DNA from: Actinomadura macra NBRC 14102
GTDB taxonomy: Bacteria; Actinomycetota; Actinomycetes; Streptosporangiales; Streptosporangiaceae
NCBI RefSeq assembly: GCF_001552215.1
Contig: NZ_BCQT01000027.1
Span: 1-64,000 of the forward strand
Direction of reading: 5' to 3'
DNA: 64,000 nt
Below, piece by piece: positions 25,567-33,922 of this stretch; the stretch's first letter is position 1, and each line of letters starts with the position of its first letter. The translations under genes and the position numbers were made by a program. The notes under the pieces were generated by a model. That model made no database searches. It was given only the letters and a program-made list of their open reading frames with translations, and was not told the origin of the DNA.

Positions 25567-25797
25567 GGTGGCGTAGCCCCTCATGTGTCGGGCGGGGCGG
25601 CGGGCGGGCGCCGGCCGCACGCCGGCGGGAGCCCTGCCGACGCCGGACGACGGCGGTGGGCTCGGTTCGGAGAACGGTGGTGTGCGGTAAAGGGGGCCGG
25701 TCTCGGGCGCGTCAGTGCGCCGGACGGGCGGACGGGGTGGGATCGGCCCGGCCGGATCGCGCGTCAAAGCGCGGAGGCTGCGGCGCGGGCGGCGCGG
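25567..25797 (-). promoter_or_regulatory. Long leader between leader peptide and transporter genes
   Basis: About 230 bases of transcript between the leader-peptide stop and the lipoprotein gene. It is very GC-rich with several short dyads and would be where an attenuator or an anti-Shine-Dalgarno hairpin must lie. I do not see a U-tract terminator, so a Rho-dependent or translational mechanism is more likely. No SAM riboswitch pattern was recognised. Confidence 0.35.
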
Positions 25798-25869
25798 TCA
25801 CCGACAAAGAGTGCTGTTCAGGCGCATGAAGTCGACCACGCGCCGGACGGTCAGTACGACGTGCGGCAT
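25798..25869 (-). CDS. Leaderless 23-residue sulfur leader peptide
   Basis: An ATG at 25869 opens a 24-codon frame ending at TGA 25798-25800. The product begins MPHVVLTVRRVVDF and ends MRLNSTLCR. This fits the short leader peptides that precede sulfur-assimilation genes in actinomycetes (pattern L-x-x-R-R-x-V-D-(L/F)-x-R-(L/V)-x-S-x-L-C), in which translation through the terminal Cys codon reports cysteine supply. A -10-like box ends 7 bases before the ATG, so the transcript probably starts at or next to the start codon. Too short for routine gene calling. Confidence 0.75.
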   Translation of the reverse strand: MPHVVLTVRRVVDFMRLNSTLCR

Positions 25870-25876
25870 ATTTCCC

Positions 25877-25905
25877 ATAATTAAGGTAGGAATACTGGAA
25901 GTCAA
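25877..25905 (-). promoter_or_regulatory. Promoter of the organosulfur operon
   Basis: On the minus strand TTGACT (25900-25905), a 17-base spacer and AATTAT (25877-25882) lie in the only AT-rich patch of the region. Seven bases separate the -10 from the leader peptide ATG, the arrangement of a leaderless promoter. TTCC and GGAA arms flank the -10 region and could be an operator. Confidence 0.55.
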
Positions 25906-25992
25906 GCGTAAAGGCACCTCGGACCTGCTATCGGCCTCGTCACACTGCGCCCCGTGGACGATGTCCCGGGCAATCGGCTACAGGGACCCGCC

Positions 25993-26080
25993 CAGCCGAC
26001 CCGCACCGCCTAGCCGACCCGCACCGCCTAGCCGACCCGCACCGCCCAGCCGATCCAGACCGCCTAGCCGATCCACACCG
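25993..26080. repeat. 18-bp minisatellite spanning the gabD stop codon (about 5 copies)
   Basis: Units of 18 bp begin at 25993, 26011, 26029, 26047 and 26065 (for example TAGCCGACCCGCACCGCC), differing by a few bases. The first gene-side copy includes the last codons and the stop of the aldehyde dehydrogenase gene; further copies run downstream, each keeping frame and alternately TAG or TGG at the stop position. It looks like tandem slippage of the gene's own 3' end. Confidence 0.88.
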
Positions 26081-27440
26081 TCTTGACGTTGCAGAACGCG
26101 TGCATGCCCTGCTCGGACAGCTCGCGGCCGTAGCCGGAGCGCTTGACGCCGCCGAACGGCAGCTCCGGATAGGAGGTCGTCATCCCGTTGATGAAGACCT
26201 GTCCGGCGTCCAGCTCCCGGACGAACCGCTCGCGCTCGTCCGGGCGTTGCGTCCAGGCGTTCGAGCCGAGGCCGAAGCCGGTCGCGTTCGCCACCTCGAC
26301 CGCCTTGGACACGCCACGGACGCGCAACAGCGAGGCGACCGGCCCGAACACCTCCTCGTGGTACATGCGCATCTCGGGCGTGACGTCCGAGATGACCGTC
26401 GGAGGGTAGAACCAGCCGGGCCCGTCCGGACGCTCGCCCCCACACAGCACCGTGGCGCCCTTGCCGACCGCGTCCGCGACGAACTCCTCGACGTCGGCGC
26501 GGCCCTGCTCGCTGGCCAGTGGCCCCACGTCGGTGGCCTCGTCCATGGGGTCGCCCACCCGCTGAGCCCGCATCGCCTCGACGAAGTGCCGCTCGAACTC
26601 GTCGGCGACCTCGATGTCGACGATGAAGCGTTTGGCCGAGATGCAGCTCTGCCCGTTGTTGAGGCAGCGCGACGTCGCCGCGGCCTTCGCCGCCGCCTCG
26701 ACGTCGGCCGACGGCATCACCACGAACGGGTCGCTGCCACCGAGCTCCAGCACCGTCGGCTTGATCTCGTCCCCGGCGACGGCGGCCACCGACCGCCCGG
26801 CGGGCTCGCTGCCGGTGAGCGTCGCCGCCCGCACCCGCGCGTCGCGCAGCACCCGCTCGACCTCGCCCGACCCGATGAGCAACGTTTGGAACGCGCCCTC
26901 GGGGAATCCCGCGCGCCGGAACAGGTCCTCCAGGAACAGGGCCGTCTGCGGGACGTTCGAGGAGTGCTTGAGCAGCCCCACGTTGCCCGCCATCAGCCCC
27001 GGCGCCGCGAAGCGGATCACCTGCCAGAGCGGGAAGTTCCACGGCATGACCGCCAGCACGGGACCGAGCGGCTGGTAGCGGACGTAGGCGTCCGCGGCGC
27101 CCACCGCCTGCGCATCGGCGGGACGGTCCGCGAGGAACTCCGCCGCGTGTTCGGCGTAGTACCGGCACGCCTTCGCGCACTTGCGGACCTCCGCCTCGGC
27201 CGAAGTGAGCGTTTTGCCCATCTCGGTGGTCAGCAAGGCGCCGATCTGGCCCGCCTCGGCGTCGAGAACGTCCGCCGCCGCGTTCATCCACGTCGCGCGC
27301 TCGGTGATGCGGGTCGTGCGGTACGAGGCGAACACCGTGGCCGCCTGCCCGATGCGGCGGTCGACCTCCGCCGCCGAGTACGCGTCAAAGGTCTTCTCCA
27401 CCTGTCCCGTCGTGGGATTGGTCGTCGCGATGGTGGTCAT
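26064..27440 (-). CDS. gabD: Succinate-semialdehyde dehydrogenase-like ALDH
   Basis: A 458-residue NAD(P)-dependent aldehyde dehydrogenase. Key segments: VMPWNFPLWQVIRFAAPGLM, ATLTGSEPAGRSVA, catalytic Glu in VLELGGSDPFVV, nucleophile Cys in RCLNNGQSCISAKRF, and PFGGVKRSGYGREL near the end. The NNGQSCISAKRFIV wording is that of the GabD/GabD2 group, which oxidises succinate semialdehyde to succinate in GABA breakdown. ATG 27440 follows a GGGGAG. The stop codon lies in an 18-bp minisatellite, so the C-terminus would lengthen if the stop mutated to TGG, as in one repeat copy. No GABA aminotransferase is nearby. Confidence 0.88.
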   Translation of the reverse strand: MTTIATTNPTTGQVEKTFDAYSAAEVDRRIGQAATVFASYRTTRITERATWMNAAADVLDAEAGQIGALLTTEMGKTLTSAEAEVRKCAKACRYYAEHAAEFLADRPADAQAVGAADAYVRYQPLGPVLAVMPWNFPLWQVIRFAAPGLMAGNVGLLKHSSNVPQTALFLEDLFRRAGFPEGAFQTLLIGSGEVERVLRDARVRAATLTGSEPAGRSVAAVAGDEIKPTVLELGGSDPFVVMPSADVEAAAKAAATSRCLNNGQSCISAKRFIVDIEVADEFERHFVEAMRAQRVGDPMDEATDVGPLASEQGRADVEEFVADAVGKGATVLCGGERPDGPGWFYPPTVISDVTPEMRMYHEEVFGPVASLLRVRGVSKAVEVANATGFGLGSNAWTQRPDERERFVRELDAGQVFINGMTTSYPELPFGGVKRSGYGRELSEQGMHAFCNVKTVWIG

Positions 27441-27522
27441 GTCCGGGTGCTCCCCTCGTCCCTCCGGGACGTGCCCTCGCGGTCGTACCGGAAACACCCG
27501 CCGGTCGCGCCGAAAAGGCGGC

Positions 27523-28554
27523 TCAGGCAGGGACGACGCACACCGGCGACGGCACCTCCAGGGGCGTCCCCACGGCCGCCGGGATGCCGTCGGCGCTGAT
27601 CCGGAAGGTCACGAGAAGATCGCTCCGCTCGTTCGCCACATGCATCCATTCACCGTCCACGTGCAGGTCCCGGGGCCAGTCCCCGCCGGACCCGGTGTCC
27701 GCGACGGGAGCCAGCGCCGCCCCCTCGTCCAGCACACGGTGGGTGGTGACCACATCCGCGCCGCGCGCCGAGGTGTAGACGTACCGGCCGCCGTCCCCGA
27801 GCTTGATCGCCGCACCGAGCGTGTCGCCGGCCACCGGATCCGCCGTCGCGGGGGACTCGGCGATCTGGTCGAGGCGGGCGTAGCCGTCCGCGGGGCGCAG
27901 GACGAGCACGGTTGCCGCCAGCTCGGTCAGCACGTACACATGCCCGCTCGGGTGGACGGCCAGGTGCCGGGGTCCGCATCCGGGCGGCAGGGCGGTCTCG
28001 CCGACGGGCCGCAGCCTCCCGGCCTCAAAGCGGAAGGAGCGGACGAGGTCGGCGCCGAGGTCGGTGGTCAGCACGGTGCCGTCCGGGGCGTGCGCGCCGG
28101 CATGCGCGTGCGGGCCTTCCTGTCGGTCCTCGCGGGGGCCGCCGCCGTGCCCCTCCACCACGTCCGGTTCGCCGACGAACCCGCCGTTCGGGTCGAGCGG
28201 CACCGATCTGACCGTGCCGGACCCGTAGTCGGCGACGATCAGGTGCCCGCCGCCGGGACTCACGGAGACATGGCACGGAAGCGACCCCGCGGCGCGCCGG
28301 CCGATCTCGCGGAGCCGGCCGTCCGCGACCGCGTAGGCCAGGACGCCGCCCGCCTCCTCTTCCCGGACCGTGTACACGACGTCCCCGCCGGGATGGACCG
28401 CCAGGTAGGACGGGGACACCGCCTCGACCGCGAGCTCCAGATCTGCCAGCGTGCCGTCCGGCGTCTGTCGCACCCAGTAGACGCCCTCGCCCGCACCGGC
28501 CTCACCGGTGTAGGTGCCCACCCAGAAGAACCGTTCGTCCACCCGCGCCCCCAT
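27523..28554 (-). CDS. Lactonase of the YbhE/Pgl beta-propeller family
   Basis: A 343-residue seven-bladed propeller protein. Blade motifs are seen as SPSYLAVHPGGDVVYTVRE, CHVSVSPGGGHLIVADYGSG, GPRHLAVHPSGHVYVLTELA and WPRDLHVDGEWMHVANERSD. The family includes 6-phosphogluconolactonase of the oxidative pentose phosphate pathway. Its divergent neighbour is pgi, which makes a sugar-phosphate role attractive, though many members have other lactone substrates. A hairpin (9-bp stem, TCGG loop, 28572-28593) lies just upstream in its leader. No clear ribosome site precedes the ATG. Confidence 0.82.
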   Translation of the reverse strand: MGARVDERFFWVGTYTGEAGAGEGVYWVRQTPDGTLADLELAVEAVSPSYLAVHPGGDVVYTVREEEAGGVLAYAVADGRLREIGRRAAGSLPCHVSVSPGGGHLIVADYGSGTVRSVPLDPNGGFVGEPDVVEGHGGGPREDRQEGPHAHAGAHAPDGTVLTTDLGADLVRSFRFEAGRLRPVGETALPPGCGPRHLAVHPSGHVYVLTELAATVLVLRPADGYARLDQIAESPATADPVAGDTLGAAIKLGDGGRYVYTSARGADVVTTHRVLDEGAALAPVADTGSGGDWPRDLHVDGEWMHVANERSDLLVTFRISADGIPAAVGTPLEVPSPVCVVPA

Positions 28555-28760
28555 CCCGGCCGAAACGTGATCGCCCGCCTTCGGAGGCGGGCGGCAGGGC
28601 CGAGCCTAACGGCCGCGTGAGGCCGACGGTGCTACTCCAGGTCAGGCTTGTCTGCCCAGTTCAAACGTGATGTGCCCAATACGCTCCTCTTACCTGAGGT
28701 ATTCGGTCTGTACCACCCGGGCGCTGGCGGGCTTTGGTACGGTCGCGCGCGCGGCCGACC

Positions 28761-28766
28761 TATGAT
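28761..28766 (+). promoter_or_regulatory. -10 element upstream of pgi
   Basis: TATGAT, five of six matches to the vegetative -10 consensus, about 72 bases before the pgi start. The -35 region (TACGGT, 28738-28743, 17-base spacer) is poor. Confidence 0.4.
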
Positions 28767-28837
28767 CGCCGTGGGGACGGCGGAGCGCCCGGGGACAGCG
28801 GTGCCCGCACGGCCCCGCTGAGGAGACGAGAGAGGCA

Positions 28838-30469
28838 ATGGCTGATATCACCGAGGCGCCCGAGTGGTCCGCGCTCGCCGATCACCAGGCGGTGCTGGCG
28901 GGACGGCACCTGCGCGAGCTGTTCGCTGACGACCCCGGGCGCGCCGAGCGCATGACGGTCAGCGCGGGGGACCTCCGCCTGGACTACTCCAAGCACCGCG
29001 TCACCGCCGAGACGCTCGGGCTGCTGGTGTCCCTCGCGGAACGGGCGGGACTGCGCGAGCGGATCGCGGCGATGTTCTCCGGCGAGCACATCAACGTCAG
29101 CGAGGACCGCGCCGTCCTGCACACCGCACTGCGACTGCCGCCGGGTGAGCGACTGACCGTGGACGGCCAGGACGTCGCGGGCGACGTTCATGCCGTCCTG
29201 GACCGGATGGCCGAGTTCTCCGGGCGCGTCCGCGCGGGGGAGTGGACGGGTTTCACCGGCAAGTCGATCACCACCGTCGTCAACATCGGCATCGGTGGTT
29301 CCGACCTCGGCCCCGCCATGGCCTACGAGGCGCTGCACGACTACGCCGACGCGGGCATCTCCTGCCGGTTCGTCTCCAACATCGACCCGGCCGACATCGC
29401 CGGGACCCTCGCGGACCTCGACCCCGAGCGGACGCTGTTCGTCATCAGCTCCAAGACGTTCGGCACCCTGGAGACCCTCACCAACGCCAAGGTCGCGCGG
29501 CAGTGGCTGGTGGAGCGGCTCGGCGACGACAAGGCGGTGTCCCGGCACTTCGTCGCGGTGTCGACCAACGCCGAGCGCGTCGCCGAGTTCGGCATCGACA
29601 CGACCAACATGTTCGGGTTCTGGGACTGGGTCGGCGGCCGGTACTCCTTCGACGGCGCGATCGGCCTGTCCCTCATGATCGCGATCGGCGGCGAGGCGTT
29701 CCGCGAGATGCTCGCCGGGTTCCGCGAGATCGACGAGCACCTGCGCACCGCGCCGTTCGAGGCGAACATGCCGGTCCTGATGGGCCTGCTCGGCATCTGG
29801 TACACCGACTTCTTCGGCGCCCAGACCCGAGCCGTCCTGCCCTACAGCCAGCGCCTGTCCCGCTTCCCCGCCTACCTCCAGCAGCTCACGATGGAGTCCA
29901 ACGGCAAGTCGGTGCGGGCCGACGGCGCCCCGGTCGTCGCCCAGACGGGAGAGATCTTCTGGGGTGAGCCCGGCACCAACGGCCAGCACGCCTTCTACCA
30001 GCTGCTGCACCAGGGCACACGCCTCGTCCCCGCCGACTTCATCGGGTTCGCAGAGCCGTTCGAGGACCGTGCGGGCATGCACGACCTGCTGATCGCGAAC
30101 ATGCTCGCGCAGACCTCGGCGCTGGCGTTCGGCAAGACCGCCGAGGAGATCGCCGCCGAGGGGACGCCCGCCGCGGTCGTCCCGCACAAGGTCATGCCGG
30201 GCAACCGTCCCACCAGCACGATCCTCGCGCCGAAGCTCAGCCCGGCGGTGCTCGGGCAGTTGGTCGCCCTCTACGAGCACATCGTGTTCGTCGAGGGGAC
30301 GATCTGGGGCATCGACTCCTTCGACCAGTGGGGTGTGGAGCTCGGCAAGGTCATGGCGATGGATCTGGCGCCCGCGCTCACCTCCGAGGAGCCGCCGGCC
30401 GAGGCGCCGGATCCCTCCACCGCGGCGCTCGTCCGCGAGTACCGGCGGATGCGCGGCCGCGCGATCTGA
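28838..30469 (+). CDS. pgi: Glucose-6-phosphate isomerase
   Basis: A 543-residue glycolytic isomerase interconverting glucose-6-phosphate and fructose-6-phosphate. Visible signatures: DYSKHRVTAETLGLL, GKSITTVVNIGIGGSDLGPA, FVISSKTFGTLETLTNA, MESNGKSVRADG (catalytic region), GQHAFYQLLHQGT and FDQWGVELGK. Length is normal for the eukaryote-like/bacterial PGI group. GAGGAGACGAGAG precedes the ATG. A strong terminator follows 27 bases after the stop. Confidence 0.97.
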   Translation: MADITEAPEWSALADHQAVLAGRHLRELFADDPGRAERMTVSAGDLRLDYSKHRVTAETLGLLVSLAERAGLRERIAAMFSGEHINVSEDRAVLHTALRLPPGERLTVDGQDVAGDVHAVLDRMAEFSGRVRAGEWTGFTGKSITTVVNIGIGGSDLGPAMAYEALHDYADAGISCRFVSNIDPADIAGTLADLDPERTLFVISSKTFGTLETLTNAKVARQWLVERLGDDKAVSRHFVAVSTNAERVAEFGIDTTNMFGFWDWVGGRYSFDGAIGLSLMIAIGGEAFREMLAGFREIDEHLRTAPFEANMPVLMGLLGIWYTDFFGAQTRAVLPYSQRLSRFPAYLQQLTMESNGKSVRADGAPVVAQTGEIFWGEPGTNGQHAFYQLLHQGTRLVPADFIGFAEPFEDRAGMHDLLIANMLAQTSALAFGKTAEEIAAEGTPAAVVPHKVMPGNRPTSTILAPKLSPAVLGQLVALYEHIVFVEGTIWGIDSFDQWGVELGKVMAMDLAPALTSEEPPAEAPDPSTAALVREYRRMRGRAI

Positions 30470-30496
30470 GCCGGGCGCCTGACACGCGTACGGAAC

Positions 30497-30527
30497 GGGC
30501 CCGCCGGTCGTCCGGCGGGCCCTTTCT
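30497..30527 (+). terminator. Rho-independent terminator of pgi
   Basis: A perfect 11-bp stem (GGGCCCGCCGG, loop TCGT, CCGGCGGGCCC; 30497-30522) followed by TTTCT. It lies 27 bases after the pgi stop and before the convergent EF-hand gene. Confidence 0.88.
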
Positions 30528-30554
30528 CGTGGCGTTCGATCAGCTGGTCCCCGG

Positions 30555-30812
30555 TCAGCCCCGTGCCTTCGGGAGCGGGCCTTCGGCCCAGCCCTGTGCC
30601 TCCAGGATGGCGCGGAACTCGGCGTAGGAGATGAACCCGTCGCGGTTGGTGTCCGCCTGCTCGAACCTGTCCTGGGTCTCCGCGCGCGTCCAGGACAGCC
30701 CGAGGCTCTCCAGGACGAGCGTGAACTCCATCAGGTCGAGCTTCTCGTCACCGCCGAGGTCCGCGCGCGTGAACACGGCAAGAAGATCGTCCTCGGTCGG
30801 CCTGGTGGTCAT
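30555..30812 (-). CDS. Small EF-hand calcium-binding protein
   Basis: An 85-residue cytoplasmic protein with two helix-loop-helix units. The second loop, DTNRDGFISYAEF (about 53-65), is a canonical EF-hand with Asp/Asn/Asp at positions 1, 3, 5 and Glu at 12. The first, DLGGDEKLDLMEF (about 18-30), is a slightly altered EF-hand. Calerythrin-like two-EF-hand proteins are common in actinomycetes and buffer or sense calcium. GAGGAGCGAG lies directly before the ATG. Convergent with pgi. Confidence 0.88.
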   Translation of the reverse strand: MTTRPTEDDLLAVFTRADLGGDEKLDLMEFTLVLESLGLSWTRAETQDRFEQADTNRDGFISYAEFRAILEAQGWAEGPLPKARG

Positions 30813-30910
30813 CTCGCTCCTCGATTCTGGTCCGATATGCCCGCATCATCGCATGCCGGGCGAGCAGGTCCCCCGGCGCAACGCCGGGCGGCCCGCCGGG
30901 CGCTCGGCCC

Positions 30911-31651
30911 TCACTCCCCGCTGAGCTCCGGGATCCGGTCCCGGTAGCGCGCGAGGAGCGCCGCGTTCCCCTCGTCGCCTCCCGGGACGTTCGCGCTCGT
31001 CCAGCGCGGAAGCTCCACGCCGCGCGCCGCGGCGAGGTCGTCGAGGTCGGCCAGCACGCGCGCCCACGTGTACGCGGCGAGGATCGTGGACGCCGCCGCG
31101 GTGCGGGGCGCCTCCGGCGGGTGCAGCGCGTCGCCGAGCGGAACACGCGTGTCCAGGACGACCGTGGCGTGGTCGGCGAGGCTCGTCGGCGTCCGCGCGG
31201 CGGCGCCGCGCGAGGCCCGCGCCGAGGTCACCGCGACGACCGGCACCCCCCGCGCCGCGCACGCCTCGGCCACCTCGACGGGGTAGGGGTTGCGGCCGCT
31301 GGTGGAGAAGACCACCGCGACGTCCGGCGGGGCGGGTGCGGCCGCCTCGACGACCGCGCGCCCCACCCCCGCCTTCCGCTCGACGCGGGTGCTGCGCACG
31401 GCGTCGTCGAGCGGGAACACCCCGGCGTCCCAGATCGGACGGACGGCGGCGAGCCCGCCGGCCCGGTAGAACGTCTCGCACACCATCGCCAGGGAATGCC
31501 CCGCCCCGGCGACGTGCACGATCCCATCGGCCTCGACCGCCTCCAGCAGCAGGGCGGCGGCGTCGCCGATGGCCGCGCCGGAGACGGAGTCCACGTCGTC
31601 CAGCAGGGCCCGCACCCGGCCGGGGAGTTCGATCAGGACAGCGTCAGGCAT
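30911..31651 (-). CDS. SIS-domain sugar isomerase/aldolase-like protein (UPF0309 type)
   Basis: A 246-residue single SIS domain. GIVHVAGAGHSLAMVCETFY and VAVVFSTSGRNPYPVEVAEA are the phosphosugar-binding segments (Ser/Thr-Ser-Gly-Arg-Asn). The ATG overlaps the stop of the PTS IIA gene by 8 bases, making it the last gene of the PTS operon. It probably isomerises or cleaves the sugar phosphate delivered by that PTS. UPF0309 members often accompany amino-sugar or unusual-sugar transporters; the exact substrate is not visible. Confidence 0.82.
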   Translation of the reverse strand: MPDAVLIELPGRVRALLDDVDSVSGAAIGDAAALLLEAVEADGIVHVAGAGHSLAMVCETFYRAGGLAAVRPIWDAGVFPLDDAVRSTRVERKAGVGRAVVEAAAPAPPDVAVVFSTSGRNPYPVEVAEACAARGVPVVAVTSARASRGAAARTPTSLADHATVVLDTRVPLGDALHPPEAPRTAAASTILAAYTWARVLADLDDLAAARGVELPRWTSANVPGGDEGNAALLARYRDRIPELSGE

Positions 31652-32081
31652 CGGGCAGGGCCTCCTTCAGGACGCGGGCCAGCTCGTCTTGGTCCGAGGC
31701 CGCCCGAAGCCGGTCGGCCAGACCGCCGGACAGTGCGCGCGCAAGCCCCGCCAGCGTGCCGACGTGCACATCGGGGTCCGGCGTGCAGAACGAGAGCAGC
31801 AGGTCCACCGGGTCATTGTCGGGATGCCCGAACTCCACGGGCGCGGTCAGCCGGGTCACGCCGACACCGACGGCCAGCCCACCCTCCTCAGGGCGAGCGT
31901 GGACGAGCGCCAGCCCCTTGGTCAGGACGATGTACGGACCGTTCTCCTCGACCACCCGGACGCACGCGTCCGGGTAGCCCTCTCCCGCCGCGCCCGCGTC
32001 GACCAGTGCGGACGCCGCCGTGCCGACGGCCTCTCTCCAGTCGCCCGCCTCGACCCCGTCGGTGGCCACGGCGATCGTCAT
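31644..32081 (-). CDS. PTS EIIA component (fructose/ascorbate class)
   Basis: A 145-residue EIIA with the phosphorylated His in GLALVHARPEEGGLAVGVGV and the following EFGHPDNDPVDLLLSFCTPD, typical of the mannitol-fructose/ascorbate (UlaC-like) class. It takes phosphate from HPr and passes it to EIIB. Its ATG overlaps the IIB stop (ATGA), and its stop overlaps the sugar isomerase start. Confidence 0.88.
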   Translation of the reverse strand: MTIAVATDGVEAGDWREAVGTAASALVDAGAAGEGYPDACVRVVEENGPYIVLTKGLALVHARPEEGGLAVGVGVTRLTAPVEFGHPDNDPVDLLLSFCTPDPDVHVGTLAGLARALSGGLADRLRAASDQDELARVLKEALPDA

Positions 32082-32380
32082 GAGAGCCAGCCCTGCTCGG
32101 TCAGGCGCTCCCGGAGCTGGGCCTCCAGGCCGTCCTTGTCCAGGAAGTCGCTGATCGTGATCACCACGGGCGCCAGGTCGGCGATCTCGCCGGTGTGCAT
32201 CCCCTGGCCGATCACCACGTCCGGCGTCATCCCGCGCGCCGTGGACACGTCGGTGTTCTCGACCCGCGCCTCCACGCCGAGCGAGCGCAGCGCGTCCTCG
32301 GCGGTCATCTTCAGCATCAGGCTGGAGCCCATGCCGACGCCGCAGACCGCGAGGATCTCCAGTTGCCGGTCCAGTGCCAT
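32078..32380 (-). CDS. PTS EIIB component (ascorbate/galactitol class)
   Basis: A 100-residue EIIB with phospho-acceptor Cys in ILAVCGVGMGSSLMLK close to the N-terminus, a Rossmann-like fold and the conserved DVVIGQGMHTGEIAD. This is the SgaB/UlaB-type small EIIB. It lies 38 bases after the IIC gene and overlaps IIA by four bases. Confidence 0.88.
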   Translation of the reverse strand: MALDRQLEILAVCGVGMGSSLMLKMTAEDALRSLGVEARVENTDVSTARGMTPDVVIGQGMHTGEIADLAPVVITISDFLDKDGLEAQLRERLTEQGWLS

Positions 32381-32418
32381 GTCAGTCCCCCTCGTCAAGT
32401 TCTCTTCCTGCCGGTCGT

Positions 32419-33855
32419 TCAGGCGTTGGCGGTGGCCTTGTCGCCCGCGCCGGCGGCCGCGTCCTCGTCGGCGTTCCTGCGCCGCTCGGCCCGGCCGAGG
32501 ACGAGCAGGGTTGCGACCGTGGCGGCCAGCGCCACGACGGGCACCAGCCAGATCGTCCCGTCGCCGACGACGGGGTCGGCGGCCTTGAGCAGCCACCCGA
32601 TCGCGTACCAGTCGGGGTCGGCGAGCGTGGCGAGCTCCGGTGCCGTCCTCTCGTAGAGTCCCCAGGTGACGGCCTGCCCGATCGCGAGGGTCAGTCCGGA
32701 GATCACACCGCCGAGCACCGCCCCGCGCCAGCCGGCCACGACGTTGCCGAACAGTCCCGCGGCGCCACCGACGAAGAACAGCATGATCATGGGCGGGGCG
32801 AGGGTGAACCAGCCGGTCCCCGCGAACACCGCGAGGCAGACCAGGAACACGCCGGTGGAGGCCACGAACCCGAGCATGACCGCTGTCGGCGCGACGGGAA
32901 AGACGGTCGGCGCGTCCAGCGCGGGACGGGTGCCGGGGATCACCTTGTCGCTGAAGCCCTTGAACGCCGGGACGATCTCGCCCAGGAACATGCGCACGCC
33001 GAACAGCAGGATCGCGATGCCGCCCGCGAACCGTAGGCCGACCAGCAGCGCCCACACCCATGAGGACAGCTTGGGGTCCATGTCGGCTGCGGCCTTCCCC
33101 ACCACGCCGTTGTCGGCGAACGCGACGGCCACCAGCATGATGATCGAGATGATGAGCGCGGTGCTGACGTTGACGTCCTTGAAGAACGACAGCTGGCGCG
33201 GCAGCTTGAGCTTCTCGGTGTCGTGCTTCTCGCGACTGCCGAGCGGGCGCGCGGCGTACCCGGTGACCAGGCAGGCCAGCGAGCTGGTGTGCGCGAACCC
33301 GAACCGGTCGTCCGGCATGACGCGGCGCATGAGGGGCCGCATCCACAGCGGCTGGACGGTCCAGTAGGCGGCGACGAACCCGGCGCCGCAGAGCACGAGC
33401 GTGAGCTGGTCCTGGCCCGGCGCGATCGTCACCAGTGAGGCGACCGTCACCGTGCTGACCCAGAACATCAGGTGCCCGGTCAGGTAGAGGTACCGGGCCG
33501 CCGGGAAGATCCGCACGATCAGCACGTGTGTGAGGAACGCGACGGTGATGACCAGCGCGATCGTCCCGCCCTGCTCGGTGAGGAACTGGGTCAGCGAGTG
33601 GTCGGCCTTCGGCGGCGTGGTGCCCATGGCGCTGGCCAGCACCGTCTGGAAGCTGGTCAGACCGCCGGTGAACACGTCGACGCCGATGAAAAGGATCACC
33701 ACGCCGATCGTCGCCCGCAGCGCGCCGGCGAGCACGTCCTCGAACCGTTTGCGCTGGAGCAGCAGCCCGAGAAGGGTGATGAGCCCGATGAGGATGGGCA
33801 CCTGGCCGAACACGTTGTCGGCCAGGAAGGTGAGGATGTCCTTGATGACGTCCAT
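32419..33855 (-). CDS. PTS EIIC permease (UlaA/SgaT class)
   Basis: A 478-residue membrane permease with about 11 helices and the ascorbate-type EIIC wording: FGQVPILIGLITLLGLLLQR near the start, GVVILFIGVDVFTGGLTSFQ, FGFAHTSSLACLVTGYAARP and GVRMFLGEIVPAFKGFSDKV. Family members take up L-ascorbate and probably other sugars or sugar acids. With the adjacent IIB, IIA and SIS isomerase it forms a full uptake and first-step catabolic unit; the DasR-like regulator hints at an amino-sugar or chitin-derived ligand, but this is inference. Confidence 0.88.
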   Translation of the reverse strand: MDVIKDILTFLADNVFGQVPILIGLITLLGLLLQRKRFEDVLAGALRATIGVVILFIGVDVFTGGLTSFQTVLASAMGTTPPKADHSLTQFLTEQGGTIALVITVAFLTHVLIVRIFPAARYLYLTGHLMFWVSTVTVASLVTIAPGQDQLTLVLCGAGFVAAYWTVQPLWMRPLMRRVMPDDRFGFAHTSSLACLVTGYAARPLGSREKHDTEKLKLPRQLSFFKDVNVSTALIISIIMLVAVAFADNGVVGKAAADMDPKLSSWVWALLVGLRFAGGIAILLFGVRMFLGEIVPAFKGFSDKVIPGTRPALDAPTVFPVAPTAVMLGFVASTGVFLVCLAVFAGTGWFTLAPPMIMLFFVGGAAGLFGNVVAGWRGAVLGGVISGLTLAIGQAVTWGLYERTAPELATLADPDWYAIGWLLKAADPVVGDGTIWLVPVVALAATVATLLVLGRAERRRNADEDAAAGAGDKATANA

Positions 33856-33922
33856 GGTGAAGTCGCCTCACTTCTCGGGGGTTGGGTCGAGCGCTGTCGC
33901 CCCCGCCAGCGCGGGTCGCCGG

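Noticed and set aside
25567..25797. SAM riboswitch in the sulfur operon leader
   Set aside because: No recognisable SAM-I or SAM-IV core; the leader peptide explains the regulation better.
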